From: Pseudomonas khavaziana
Lineage (GTDB): Bacteria; Pseudomonadota; Gammaproteobacteria; Pseudomonadales; Pseudomonadaceae
Length of the DNA: 64,000 nt
Reading direction: 5' to 3'
Assembly: GCF_019145205.1 (NCBI RefSeq)
Contig: NZ_JAHSTT010000008.1
Coordinates: 124,001 to 188,000 of the forward strand
Made by a program: the position numbers and the translations under genes. Of the stretch, positions 1-8,009 are shown in pieces. The number at the start of each line of letters is the position of its first letter. Within the stretch, counting starts at the first letter, position 1. Below the pieces are notes generated by a model that was not told the origin of the DNA, did not search any database, and saw nothing but the letters and a program-made list of their open reading frames with translations.

Positions 1-608
1 ACCAGCACGATGCCCAGCACGATGAACGAGGCTTTCCACACCTGAGCGTTGAATTCGGCCTGCACATCATCCACATAGACGCCGGAGCCGATAATCCAGC
101 CCCAGGGTTCGAACAGCTGGATATACGAAGTTTTCTCCACCGGTGCTTCGGCCCCAGGCTTCGGCCAGCGGTAGTTGACGATACCGGCGCCCTTGGCCTT
201 GGCCAGGCTCACGAACTCGTTGAATACGGCAAAGCCGTCCGGGTCGCGAATCGCCGAGAGGTTCTGGCCATCGAGCTTGGGGTTGGCCGCGTGCATGATC
301 ATCACGGGGGTGAGGTCGTTGATCCAGAAGTAATCATCGTGGTCATAGCGCAGCCCGCGCACTGCGCTGAGGGCTTGCTGCTGCGCGGCATCACGGGTCA
401 GTACGCCGGTCTTTTCCAGGTTCTGGTAATAGCTGAGCACGCCGCTGGCGGTCTGCACCACATGCTGGGTCTGTTGGCGCTTGGCCTGGTAAAGGTCGCC
501 ACGGATCTGGTTGAGCATCAGCAGCCCCAAGGCCAACAGCATCAACACGGCGACTATCAGGATCAGCCAAAGGCGGCGGCTGATCGACATGCTGCGCAAA
601 CTGTTCAT
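1..608 (-). CDS. Methyl-accepting chemotaxis protein, N-terminal part (runs off window)
   Basis: Only the first ~202 codons are present; the gene continues past base 1. Translation on the minus strand begins MNSLRSMSISRRLWLILIV, a short basic stretch followed by a hydrophobic segment (about residues 13-32). It continues into an extracellular region with a YYQNLEKTG...LRYDHDDYFWINDL pattern and a later WGWIIGSGVY segment, typical of single Cache (sCache_2) ligand-binding domains. A second membrane segment starts at the window edge (FIVLGIVLV). The HAMP and signalling domains would lie outside. By family, it is an inner-membrane chemoreceptor for small organic ligands; the ligand cannot be told. 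The ATG at 608-606 fits the usual start of such proteins. Confidence 0.85.
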   Translation of the reverse strand, partial: MNSLRSMSISRRLWLILIVAVLMLLALGLLMLNQIRGDLYQAKRQQTQHVVQTASGVLSYYQNLEKTGVLTRDAAQQQALSAVRGLRYDHDDYFWINDLTPVMIMHAANPKLDGQNLSAIRDPDGFAVFNEFVSLAKAKGAGIVNYRWPKPGAEAPVEKTSYIQLFEPWGWIIGSGVYVDDVQAEFNAQVWKASFIVLGIVL

Positions 609-835
609 CGTCCTGTCACTCCATGCTCTTTATAATTGTGGTGCTGCTTCGAGATTTCCGGCGTGTCTGATAGGCTTTCGGCCCGGAATCGGAAAACCTG
701 AGTACTGCCTGATTTTTCACGGAATTTTTGCAGACCGGCGTTGAGAATCAACTGCGGGCGCTTGAGTGCGCTCGTCGTCAGTGAACTTTAAAAAAACTTA
801 AGAGGCATGCCACGCGCGTGACCTTTGGAGACAGC

Positions 836-1666
836 ATGGATTTTTGGACCGCCATACAGGCATTGATTCTCGGCATCGTCGAGGGGCTGACGGAGTTCCT
901 GCCGATCTCCAGCACCGGCCACCAGATCATCGTTGCCGACCTGATCAATTTCGGCGGCGAACGTTTCGAAGCCTTCAATATCATCATCCAGCTCGGTGCG
1001 ATCCTCGCCGTGGTCTGGGAGTTTCGCCGCAAGATCCTCGACGTGGTCACCGGCCTGCCGACCCAACCCAAGGCCCGGCGCTTCACCGTCAACCTGATCA
1101 TCGCCGTGTTGCCGGCGGTGGTACTGGGTGTGATTTTTGCCGACCTGATCAAGCACTACCTGTTCAACCCGATCACCGTCGCCACCGCCCTGGTGGTGGG
1201 TGGCGTGATCATGTTGTGGGCCGAGCGCCGCCAGCACGCGGTGCGCGCTGAAACCGTGGATGACATTACCTGGAAAGACGCCCTCAAGGTGGGCCTGGCC
1301 CAGTGCCTGGCGATGATCCCGGGTACTTCGCGCTCCGGTGCGACGATTATCGGCGGCCTGCTGTTCGGCCTGTCGCGCAAGACCGCCACCGAGTTTTCAT
1401 TCTTCCTGGCCATGCCGACCATGGTCGGTGCGGCGGTGTACTCGGGCTACAAGTACCGTGACCTGTTCCAGCCGGCCGACCTGCCGGTATTCGCCATTGG
1501 CTTTGTCACCTCGTTCATCTTCGCGATGATCGCGGTCAAGGCGTTGCTCAAATTCATCGCCAGCCACAGCTACGCGGCGTTTGCCTGGTACCGGATCGCC
1601 TTTGGCCTGGTGATCCTGGCGACCTGGCAGTTCGGCTGGATCGACTGGACAGCGGTCAAGCCATGA
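836..1666 (+). CDS. uppP: Undecaprenyl-diphosphatase UppP/BacA
   Basis: 276 aa, polytopic. It dephosphorylates undecaprenyl pyrophosphate to recycle the lipid carrier for peptidoglycan and O-antigen synthesis, and gives bacitracin tolerance. The signature EGLTEFLPISSTGH lies at residues 16-29 and PGTSRSG at 162-168, the two conserved catalytic loops of the family. Length matches the usual 265-280 aa. I chose the ATG at 836 rather than the in-frame GTG at 818 because a GGAG sits 5 nt upstream and homologues begin MDFW. The next gene overlaps its stop by 4 nt (ATGA), so the two are probably co-translated. Confidence 0.95.
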   Translation: MDFWTAIQALILGIVEGLTEFLPISSTGHQIIVADLINFGGERFEAFNIIIQLGAILAVVWEFRRKILDVVTGLPTQPKARRFTVNLIIAVLPAVVLGVIFADLIKHYLFNPITVATALVVGGVIMLWAERRQHAVRAETVDDITWKDALKVGLAQCLAMIPGTSRSGATIIGGLLFGLSRKTATEFSFFLAMPTMVGAAVYSGYKYRDLFQPADLPVFAIGFVTSFIFAMIAVKALLKFIASHSYAAFAWYRIAFGLVILATWQFGWIDWTAVKP

Positions 1667-2046
1667 GCATCCAGCACCCACGCCTTAAAGCATCTATTTT
1701 TGTGCTGCTGTGCGCCGCACCGCTGTTGGGCTCGGCATTGCTGTGGTATCGCGGCGAGACGGTGATCCCGTTGGCGGCGTATGGCATGGTCAGCGTGGTG
1801 GCGTTTTTCCTGTACTGGAGCGACAAGCGCAAGGCCCAGACCGAAGGCTGGCGTACCCCGGAAAACATCCTGCATGCCGTCGAGCTGGCGGGCGGTTGGC
1901 CGGGTGCGTTGATCGCCCAGCAGGTGTTCCGGCACAAGACGCGCAAGGTGTCCTATCAGGTGCTGTTCTGGGTCATCGTGGTGTTGCACCAGGTGTTCTG
2001 GCTGGATCAGCTAGTGCTGGGCGGTACGCTGCTATCGATTCTGTAG
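1663..2046 (+). CDS. DUF1294 family membrane protein
   Basis: 127 aa with three or four hydrophobic stretches (about residues 9-27, 36-52, 97-115 and the C-terminus). The middle segment WSDKRKAQTEGWRTPE...ELAGGWPGAL is the recognisable core of DUF1294. Function is unknown. It starts inside the uppP stop codon (ATGA overlap), implying translational coupling with uppP. A role at the cell envelope is only inference from that context. Confidence 0.85.
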   Translation: MSIQHPRLKASIFVLLCAAPLLGSALLWYRGETVIPLAAYGMVSVVAFFLYWSDKRKAQTEGWRTPENILHAVELAGGWPGALIAQQVFRHKTRKVSYQVLFWVIVVLHQVFWLDQLVLGGTLLSIL

Positions 2047-2086
2047 GGGCCGGCTCATCGCACTGGCACGCATTGGGATAATACGA

Positions 2087-3397
2087 ATGTCATGCTCTGA
2101 TTCATTGCTACGCCACTCGGCGACTGAGCTTGCGACGCTGATCCAGCAACGCAAGCTCACCTCCACGGCTGTTGTGTCGGCCTATCTCGCCCGCATTGAA
2201 GCGCTCAATCCATCGATCAACGCCCTGGTGCAAGTACGCACGCAGGCGGCGCTGGCCGATGCCTGGGCGGCGGATCGTGCACTGGCTCAAGGCAACTGCC
2301 GGGGCCCGCTGCATGGTGTGCCATTTACCGTCAAGGATGTGTTCGATACCCAGGGCGTGATATCGGCAGTGGGTCTGACTGATCGGGCCGACTATCTGCC
2401 GAAGCAGGACGCCATGGTGGTCACACGCATGAAGGCCGCCGGTGGCATTCTGCTGGGTAAGAGCAACTGCCCGCCGGGTGGTGGCGGTGGGGTGACCGAC
2501 AACCCTGTCTACGGCGCGACGCGCAATCCCCATGCGCTGTCCCATGGCCCTGGCGGCAGCAGCGGTGGCGAAGCGGCGGCGATTGCCGCAGGCCTCTCAC
2601 CCTTGGGGCTGGGCAGTGATTCCGGCGGCAGCCTGCGAGTGCCTGCGCATTTTTGCGGTATCTGCACGTTGAAGCCCACCAGCGGCCGAGTTCCCAATAC
2701 CGGCGTTTTTGATCACCCAGGCGGTTTGAGCGACCCTCGTAGCCAGATCGGCCCGATGGCCCGGCATGTGGACGACCTGGCGCTGGTGCTCCGGGTGATT
2801 GCCGGTGAGGATGGGCGCGATTCAGGGGTGATTCCAATGCCGCTGCACGATGCGCCTGTTCACGGCGTCAGAGGGTTGAGGGTCGCGTGGTACAGCGACG
2901 GCGGCATTGAACCCGTTGACTCGATCACTGAGGCCATGCTGCAAGCCGTCGCCGATCACCTGGAAAGCGCAGGCGCGTTGGTTGACGCGGCTTTTCCCTC
3001 GGCACTGAGTAGCGCTCGCGGTATAACCGAGCGCTATTGGTCGATGAGCGCGGGAACCGGCGCGCAGTCCATCCAGTTGTTCTCAGACTGGGACCGGTTT
3101 CGCAGTGCCATGCTGGGGTTCATGGCGAGCTACGACCTTATCCTGTGCCCGGTCGATGCTGCCGCGGCGCCACGCCTGGAAGAGCTCCGGCCAGGGCTGT
3201 TCAACCATACCTTGCCCTACAGCCTGGCCGGCTGGCCCTGTGTAGTGCTGCGTGCGGGAACGGATGCTGCGGGCCTGCCGTTGGGCGTGCAGATCGTCGC
3301 TCGGCCGTGGCATGAGCACCTGGCGTTAGCAGCGGCGCGGGTCATTGAGCGGGCGCTGCCGTTCACACCATGCGTCGTCGCCCAATCAGACATCTAG
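2087..3397 (+). CDS. Amidase-signature family hydrolase
   Basis: 436 aa. The amidase signature region is complete: K83 in FTVKD, cis-Ser S158 in GGSSGG and nucleophile S182 in SDSGGSLRVPA form the Ser-cisSer-Lys triad. The family hydrolyses carboxamides (for example aliphatic or aryl amides); it is also the fold of GatA. There is no gatB/gatC neighbour and the amine/glutamine domain context is absent, so this is a catabolic amidase rather than the Glu-tRNA amidotransferase subunit. Substrate is unknown. No signal peptide, so cytoplasmic. Its end overlaps the convergent MmcQ/YjbR gene by 12 nt. Confidence 0.9.
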   Translation: MSCSDSLLRHSATELATLIQQRKLTSTAVVSAYLARIEALNPSINALVQVRTQAALADAWAADRALAQGNCRGPLHGVPFTVKDVFDTQGVISAVGLTDRADYLPKQDAMVVTRMKAAGGILLGKSNCPPGGGGGVTDNPVYGATRNPHALSHGPGGSSGGEAAAIAAGLSPLGLGSDSGGSLRVPAHFCGICTLKPTSGRVPNTGVFDHPGGLSDPRSQIGPMARHVDDLALVLRVIAGEDGRDSGVIPMPLHDAPVHGVRGLRVAWYSDGGIEPVDSITEAMLQAVADHLESAGALVDAAFPSALSSARGITERYWSMSAGTGAQSIQLFSDWDRFRSAMLGFMASYDLILCPVDAAAAPRLEELRPGLFNHTLPYSLAGWPCVVLRAGTDAAGLPLGVQIVARPWHEHLALAAARVIERALPFTPCVVAQSDI

Positions 3398-3742
3398 CCT
3401 GAGCCCAACCTGGGTGCGCTTGGGCAGCTTGCTCACCACCAATTGGTGGGAGCGCTGCAATAGGCTACGCAGCTCCTCTGCGCCCAGCGGGTAGGGCGTG
3501 TTCATGATGATCCACTGTGCCCGGGCCAGATACGGCGCCGGGTGGATGCCCGGGCGGTCGACGTGGCCCAGGAACAGGTCCTTGTCCACTTTGAATGCCA
3601 GCGATTCACCACGCAGGTTCTGCAGGGCGAACATCTTGTTGCCGGCAATCGAGAACACGCGCACGCCGCCCCATTTATAGTCTTCCCGGGCACCAGGCAG
3701 GCCCAGGCAGAACGCGGCGACTTGTGCTTCGCTCAGGCTCAT
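3386..3742 (-). CDS. MmcQ/YjbR family protein
   Basis: 118 aa, starting MSLSEAQVAAFCLGLPGARE. The family is recognised from the LPGA-E-YKWGG opening, the internal KMFAL...LAFKVDKD strands and the later QWIIMNT helix start. MmcQ/YjbR proteins adopt a CyaY-like, double-wing DNA-binding-like fold; the precise function is unknown. The start is fixed by its overlap with the upstream LysR gene, whose TGA lies inside this ATG (ATGA), so the pair is likely translated from one mRNA. A longer upstream frame exists but runs entirely inside the LysR gene. Confidence 0.85.
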   Translation of the reverse strand: MSLSEAQVAAFCLGLPGAREDYKWGGVRVFSIAGNKMFALQNLRGESLAFKVDKDLFLGHVDRPGIHPAPYLARAQWIIMNTPYPLGAEELRSLLQRSHQLVVSKLPKRTQVGLRLDV

Positions 3743-4647
3743 AGCAAACGGCCTCCACAGCCTTTGAAGCCTTCTTCCAGGTAGTCGATCCAGGCGCGGA
3801 TGGCCGGCAGCACGCCACGCCGATGCGGGTACACGGCCTGCAACCAGCCGCCCGGCAATGACCATTGCGGCAGCAATTGCACCAGGTGGCCACTGGCCAG
3901 TTCTTCCTCGCAATACATCATCGGCAGCACCGTGAAGCCCAGCCCCATAATGGCGCTGGCCTTGCGTACGATAAAGTCTTCAATGCCCAGCCGGGCCTCC
4001 ATCACCAGGTCGTGGGGGGTACCCTGGGGGTCGATAATCCGCTGATGCACCATGCGGTCCGCTTCAAGTGCGCCGAGTACGGGCAGTTGTCTGAGGTCGT
4101 CGAGGGTATGTACCTGCCGCTCACGCATCAGCGCCGGGCTGGCGACCAGCACGGTCTGGGCCTGGCGCAAGCGCTTGGTCACCAGCAGCGGATCTTCATC
4201 GCCCAGTTCGCGCACGCGCAGGGCCACGTCAATGCCTTCGGCCACCAGGTCGACGCGGCGGTTGACCAGGGTCATATCCAACTGCACCAACGGATGCGCA
4301 GCAAGAAATCCGGCCACCAGTTCCGGCAGGATGTGCTGGGCCAGGCCCACCGGGCAACTGACCCGCAGGCGCCCACGGGGCTCGCTGGACATGCTCGCCA
4401 CGGCCTCATCGGCCATCTCCGCTTCCAGCAACATGGCCTGGCAATGGCGCAAGTAACGCTCGCCGACGGCGGTCAGGGTCAGTTGTCGGGTGGTGCGTTG
4501 CAACAGGCGTGCGCCCAGGCGTTCTTCCAGCTCGGCGATGCGCCGTGACAGCCTGGACTTGGGAATCCCGAGTAGCCGCCCGGCCGCAGCGAAACCGCCG
4601 GCTTCGACGACTTTGGCGAAATAGTAGAGGTCGTTGAGGTCTTGCAT
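3739..4647 (-). CDS. LysR-family transcriptional regulator
   Basis: 302 aa. Winged helix-turn-helix at residues 1-60 (FAAAGRLLGIPKSRLSRRIAELEERLG), followed by a substrate-binding domain of the DmlR/CrgA-like subgroup (RGRLRVSCPVGLAQ, LVNRRVDLVAEGIDVALRV). It is divergently transcribed from azoR with 125 nt between the two starts. That is the classical arrangement for a LysR regulator controlling the neighbour, so it probably senses a quinone or electrophile and controls azoR. The regulatory link is inference. Confidence 0.9.
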   Translation of the reverse strand: MQDLNDLYYFAKVVEAGGFAAAGRLLGIPKSRLSRRIAELEERLGARLLQRTTRQLTLTAVGERYLRHCQAMLLEAEMADEAVASMSSEPRGRLRVSCPVGLAQHILPELVAGFLAAHPLVQLDMTLVNRRVDLVAEGIDVALRVRELGDEDPLLVTKRLRQAQTVLVASPALMRERQVHTLDDLRQLPVLGALEADRMVHQRIIDPQGTPHDLVMEARLGIEDFIVRKASAIMGLGFTVLPMMYCEEELASGHLVQLLPQWSLPGGWLQAVYPHRRGVLPAIRAWIDYLEEGFKGCGGRLL

Positions 4648-4772
4648 GCTGGGCCTATTGTCCTGTCAGTGGGACAAACTATCGCATTTTAGCTGGCTTA
4701 TCGACTATTGGTTTCATGCGTAGCATCACCCCCATCTGATCGCCACTGTCGATCCCACCTCGGAGATCCACC

Positions 4773-5384
4773 ATGAAACTACTGCATATCGATTCCAGCA
4801 TCCTCGGCGACAACTCCGCTTCCCGCCAGCTCAGCGCCGGCGTGGTCAAGGCGTGGCAAGCGGCTGAACCGGGCGTGGAAGTGACTTACCGTGACCTGGC
4901 CAGCGAAGGCATCAATCACTTCTCCGGCGCTACCCTGGGCGCATTGGGCACGGCTGCTGAACTGCGCGATGCGGAACAAAAACATGAGGCTCAACTGAGT
5001 GCAACGTCGCTGGCTGAATTCCTGGCTGCCGATGCCGTGGTCGTGGGTGCGCCGATGTACAACTTCACTATTCCTACCCAGTTGAAAGCCTGGATCGATC
5101 GCATCGCGGTCGCCGGCCAGACCTTCCGCTACACCGAAGCCGGCCCGGAAGGCCTGTGCGGCAACAAGAAAGTCATTATTGTCTCCACTGCCGGCGGTCT
5201 GCATGCGGACCAGGCCTCGGGCGCAGCCCATGAAGGCTACTTGAAACTGCTGTTTGGTTTCCTCGGCATCACCGATATCGAAATCGTTCGCGCCGAAGGC
5301 CTGGCCTACGGTGATGAAGCGCGCAGCAAAGCGTTGAGTGATGCCAACGCGCGCATCAACCAGCAGTTGTTCGCCGCTGCGTAA
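4773..5384 (+). CDS. azoR: FMN-dependent NADH:quinone oxidoreductase / azoreductase AzoR
   Basis: 203 aa flavodoxin-fold protein. It reduces azo compounds and quinones with NADH by two-electron transfer, protecting against thiol and quinone stress. The N-terminus MKLLHIDSSILG (phosphate-binding loop of FMN) and the PMYNF motif at 94-98 (isoalloxazine contact) are the AzoR signatures; length matches E. coli AzoR. A GGAG lies 7-8 nt before the ATG. The divergent LysR gene is the likely regulator. It could equally be named acpD; the old ACP-phosphodiesterase assignment is not supported for this family. Confidence 0.93.
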   Translation: MKLLHIDSSILGDNSASRQLSAGVVKAWQAAEPGVEVTYRDLASEGINHFSGATLGALGTAAELRDAEQKHEAQLSATSLAEFLAADAVVVGAPMYNFTIPTQLKAWIDRIAVAGQTFRYTEAGPEGLCGNKKVIIVSTAGGLHADQASGAAHEGYLKLLFGFLGITDIEIVRAEGLAYGDEARSKALSDANARINQQLFAAA

Positions 5385-5491
5385 GGCTTGTGTAAATTGC
5401 ACCTTGCCCGGTTTCATTCTGAAGCCGGGCGCCTAAACTCTGTATTCTGATCGCCTGAACGCGAGCGGAGTATGGAGTTTTTTCGTTTATG

Positions 5492-5532
5492 GCCCAGGTT
5501 ATGCAACCATCGCTCCGATACCCTGGGCTTTT
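5492..5532 (+). terminator. Possible intrinsic terminator downstream of azoR
   Basis: Perfect 7-bp stem GCCCAGG (5492-5498) / CCTGGGC (5522-5528) followed at once by TTTT. The 23-nt loop is longer than usual, so this is a tentative call. A second T-less stem (GCCCGG 5406-5411 / CCGGGC 5425-5430) sits closer to the azoR stop. Confidence 0.4.
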
Positions 5533-5574
5533 ATTCGCCATGCCGGTTTTTGCGCAGCAAAGGTGGACGTCCCC

Positions 5575-6612
5575 ATGATGCGTCTTTGTGCTGTTTTGGC
5601 TCTCTCCCTGCTCGGCGGCCTGGTTACAGTGCACGCCGCCCCGGCACCGCACCCCCATTGGAGCGTGGGCTTTCATCGCATGAGTGTGCTCGACCCGCTG
5701 GATTCGCAGCCGATGAAAGCCATCGCGTTTTACCCTTCCACCGAGGCCGAGCGCACCACGCCACTGGGCGCCTATCAAGTTGCCGCCAGCGAAGATTCCA
5801 AGATCGCCATCGGTCGTTTCCCGATGCTGATGCTGTCCCACGGCAATACCGGTACGCCCCTGGCCTTGCACGACCTGGCCACGTCCTTGGCGCGCAAGGG
5901 GTTTGTGGTGGTGGCCGTGCTGCACCCTGGCGACAACTACAAGGATCACAGCCGCCTGGGCACCGTGAGCAACCTGTATGGCCGGCCGATCCAGATTTCC
6001 CAGGCCATTACCGCCGCGCTGGCCGACCCGCTGCTGTCGCCTTTTGTCGATATCGATCAGATTGGCGTCATCGGCTATTCAGCCGGGGGTGAAACGGCGC
6101 TGATCCTCGCGGGCGCCAAGCCTGATTTCGAGCGCCTGCGCCGCTACTGCCAGCAACGCCCCGAGGACCGCGATGCCTGCACCACCAACGGCGAGCTGGT
6201 GGTCGACCGCGATGACTTGCAGCCCCAGGCCGACCCGCGTATCCATGCCCTGATGCTGATGGCGCCGCTGAGCCTGATGTTCGGCCGCCATACCCTGGCG
6301 GACGTGCACGTACCGGTGCTGCTCTACAGTGGCGACGGCGACCAGTTGGTAGCGGTGGACAAAAACGCCGCCGCCCTGGCGCGTAAACTGCCGCAGCCCC
6401 CGGACTTCAAGCTGTTGGCCGGGGCAGGGCACTTTGTGTTCATGGCGCCGTGTGACAGCGATCAACTGGCGACGATGCCGGCGACCTGCACCGATGCCGA
6501 TGGGGTTGACCGGGAAGGTATCCATCGCGACATGGTCTCCGAGGCCGGGCGCTTTTTCAGCCATACCCTCGGCGAGGCGACCCGCGCCGGCTTGCAGACT
6601 GCTGATCAGTAG
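5575..6612 (+). CDS. Exported alpha/beta hydrolase (dienelactone-hydrolase / PAF-acetylhydrolase-like)
   Basis: 345 aa. A signal peptide is visible (hydrophobic residues 3-19, cleavage near VHAAP), so it is periplasmic or secreted. Catalytic features of the alpha/beta-hydrolase fold are present: oxyanion region MLSHGNTG (86-93), nucleophile S169 in GYSAGG, and a C-terminal GAGHF histidine. The CTTNG and CTDADG segments suggest disulphides. Annotators usually call such proteins dienelactone-hydrolase-like or predicted dienelactone hydrolases; the substrate is unknown. ATG 5575 is chosen because AGGTGG lies 8 nt upstream; GTG 5563 lies right at that site. The stop overlaps the convergent MFS gene by 7 nt. 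Confidence 0.82.
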   Translation: MMRLCAVLALSLLGGLVTVHAAPAPHPHWSVGFHRMSVLDPLDSQPMKAIAFYPSTEAERTTPLGAYQVAASEDSKIAIGRFPMLMLSHGNTGTPLALHDLATSLARKGFVVVAVLHPGDNYKDHSRLGTVSNLYGRPIQISQAITAALADPLLSPFVDIDQIGVIGYSAGGETALILAGAKPDFERLRRYCQQRPEDRDACTTNGELVVDRDDLQPQADPRIHALMLMAPLSLMFGRHTLADVHVPVLLYSGDGDQLVAVDKNAAALARKLPQPPDFKLLAGAGHFVFMAPCDSDQLATMPATCTDADGVDREGIHRDMVSEAGRFFSHTLGEATRAGLQTADQ

Positions 6613-7814
6613 GCGCGGCGCCTGAGCAGTACGGTGAGGGCAAGTGCGCTGACCGACAGCAAGGCCGCGCAGAAAAAGATCCAGCCGTAGCCGAGGTTCA
6701 ACGCCACGGCGCCCATCAGCGGTCCGGCAATCGCCAGGGCCAGGTCGAAAAACACCGCATAGGCACTCAACCCTGCGCCGCGGCTGCTGTCCGGCACCTG
6801 CTTGATAGCCTCCACCCCAAGCGCCGGGTACACCAGCGACAAGCCAAAGCCAGTCAGGCCGGCGCCGATCAAGGCCGCGCCGGTGGATGGCGCCAGCCAC
6901 AACAGGGTCAGGCCCAGGGTTTCGATGAGCATGCAGCCGATGGCGGCGTTGAACCCGCCAAAGCGGCTGATGGCGGAGATAAACATCAGGCGCGACAGGA
7001 TAAAACACAGGCCAAATACCGTCAGGCAGTACGCCGCACCGGCCCAACCACGATTGAGGTAATACAGGGTGATAAAGGTTGTCAGCGTGCCATAGCCAAT
7101 CGAGGCCAGGCACAGGCTGGTGCCGAACGGTGCGATTCGCCCGAACACCGCCCAGAACGGCAGCCGCTCACCGCGCACCACCGGCACTGATGGCTTATTG
7201 CGGATCAGCACCAGGCCCAACGCCGCCAACACTGACAGCGCAATACCGAGGCTTATGTAGCCATATTCCGCGACCATCACCACGCCTAATGGCGCACCAA
7301 TGGCAATGGCGCCGTAGGAGGCGATGCCATTCCAGGAAATCGAACGCGCGGTATGTTCGACGCCTACCGCGCCCATGCACCAGCTGATGGTGCCCACGCC
7401 GATCAGGCCCTGGGCCACGCCCAACAACAAACGGCCGACGATCAGAATCCCCAGGCTCAAGTTCGGCAGGCTTTCCAGCAGCGTGGCGATAAAGGTCAGC
7501 ACACCGCTGATCAGGATGCCGGCCAAACCCAGCACAATCGCCCGCTTGGTGCCGACGTTATCCGACATCCGTCCGGCCATCGGGCGGCTGAGCAGCGTGG
7601 CCAGGTATTGCGAGCCAATGGCGATACCGGCCACTACCGCGCTGAAACCCAGTTGTTCATGCACATAGCCTGGAATTACCGCTATCGGCAGGCCGATGCA
7701 GATAAAGGCAATGAAGGTATAGAAGACGATGGAGACGATCTGCAAAGTGATCGACAGGGAGGAGGGGGCGGCAGGCATGGGCACTCGTTCGCTGGCGGGC
7801 GGTGAAAGCATCAT
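6606..7814 (-). CDS. MFS transporter (YhhS/YfcJ-like)
   Basis: 402 aa with 12 predicted membrane helices. The MFS motif A between helices 2 and 3 is clear (RPMAGRMSDNVGTKRA). Overall it resembles the YhhS/YfcJ sugar-efflux/multidrug branch. The frame stays open upstream for another 44 codons, but that part is the translated REP sequence 7831-7932, so I place the start at the tandem ATGs 7814/7811; an internal ATG at 7778 is also possible. Substrate unknown. It lies downstream of ybiT on the same strand but is separated from it by a strong terminator and the REPIN. Confidence 0.85.
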   Translation of the reverse strand: MMLSPPASERVPMPAAPSSLSITLQIVSIVFYTFIAFICIGLPIAVIPGYVHEQLGFSAVVAGIAIGSQYLATLLSRPMAGRMSDNVGTKRAIVLGLAGILISGVLTFIATLLESLPNLSLGILIVGRLLLGVAQGLIGVGTISWCMGAVGVEHTARSISWNGIASYGAIAIGAPLGVVMVAEYGYISLGIALSVLAALGLVLIRNKPSVPVVRGERLPFWAVFGRIAPFGTSLCLASIGYGTLTTFITLYYLNRGWAGAAYCLTVFGLCFILSRLMFISAISRFGGFNAAIGCMLIETLGLTLLWLAPSTGAALIGAGLTGFGLSLVYPALGVEAIKQVPDSSRGAGLSAYAVFFDLALAIAGPLMGAVALNLGYGWIFFCAALLSVSALALTVLLRRRAY

Positions 7815-7830
7815 GGCATAACCGGCACCC

Positions 7831-7932
7831 CTGTAGGAGCGAGCTTGCTCGCGAAGAGCGTCAATGATAACGCGGGTAGACTGATTCTCCGCGGCGCTCT
7901 CAGGTTTTTCGCGAGCAAGCTCGCTCCTACAG
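7831..7932. repeat. REPIN (paired inverted REP sequences)
   Basis: Two 25-nt arms, 7831-7855 and 7908-7932, are perfect reverse complements. Each arm contains its own smaller palindrome (GCGAGC-TT-GCTCGC type). Inner bases also pair (AGAGCG 7855-7860 with CGCTCT 7895-7900), so the whole 102 nt can fold into one long hairpin. This is the typical structure of a Pseudomonas fluorescens REPIN, which is mobilised in trans by a RAYT transposase; no RAYT gene is in the window. Confidence 0.9.
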
Positions 7933-7944
7933 TAGTGGGTATGC

Positions 7945-7975
7945 AAAAAGCCCTGTCACATGGACAGGGCTTTTT
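7945..7975 (-). terminator. Intrinsic terminator of ybiT
   Basis: Stem AAAAAGCCCTGTC / GACAGGGCTTTTT with a 5-nt loop, flanked by A and T runs, so it can act in both directions. It lies 35 nt past the ybiT stop. Confidence 0.9.
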
Positions 7976-8009
7976 CTTGCAGCTTGCAGCTAAAAACTAA
8001 TGGCTGCCC

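Noticed and set aside
2087..3397. Amidase as GatA of the Glu-tRNA(Gln) amidotransferase
   Set aside because: No gatC or gatB neighbour, and the context with DUF1294 and MmcQ does not fit.
7815..7946. Longer start for the MFS transporter at 7946
   Set aside because: The extra N-terminus is the translation of a REPIN (CRSELARE), lacks an SD and is not transporter-like.
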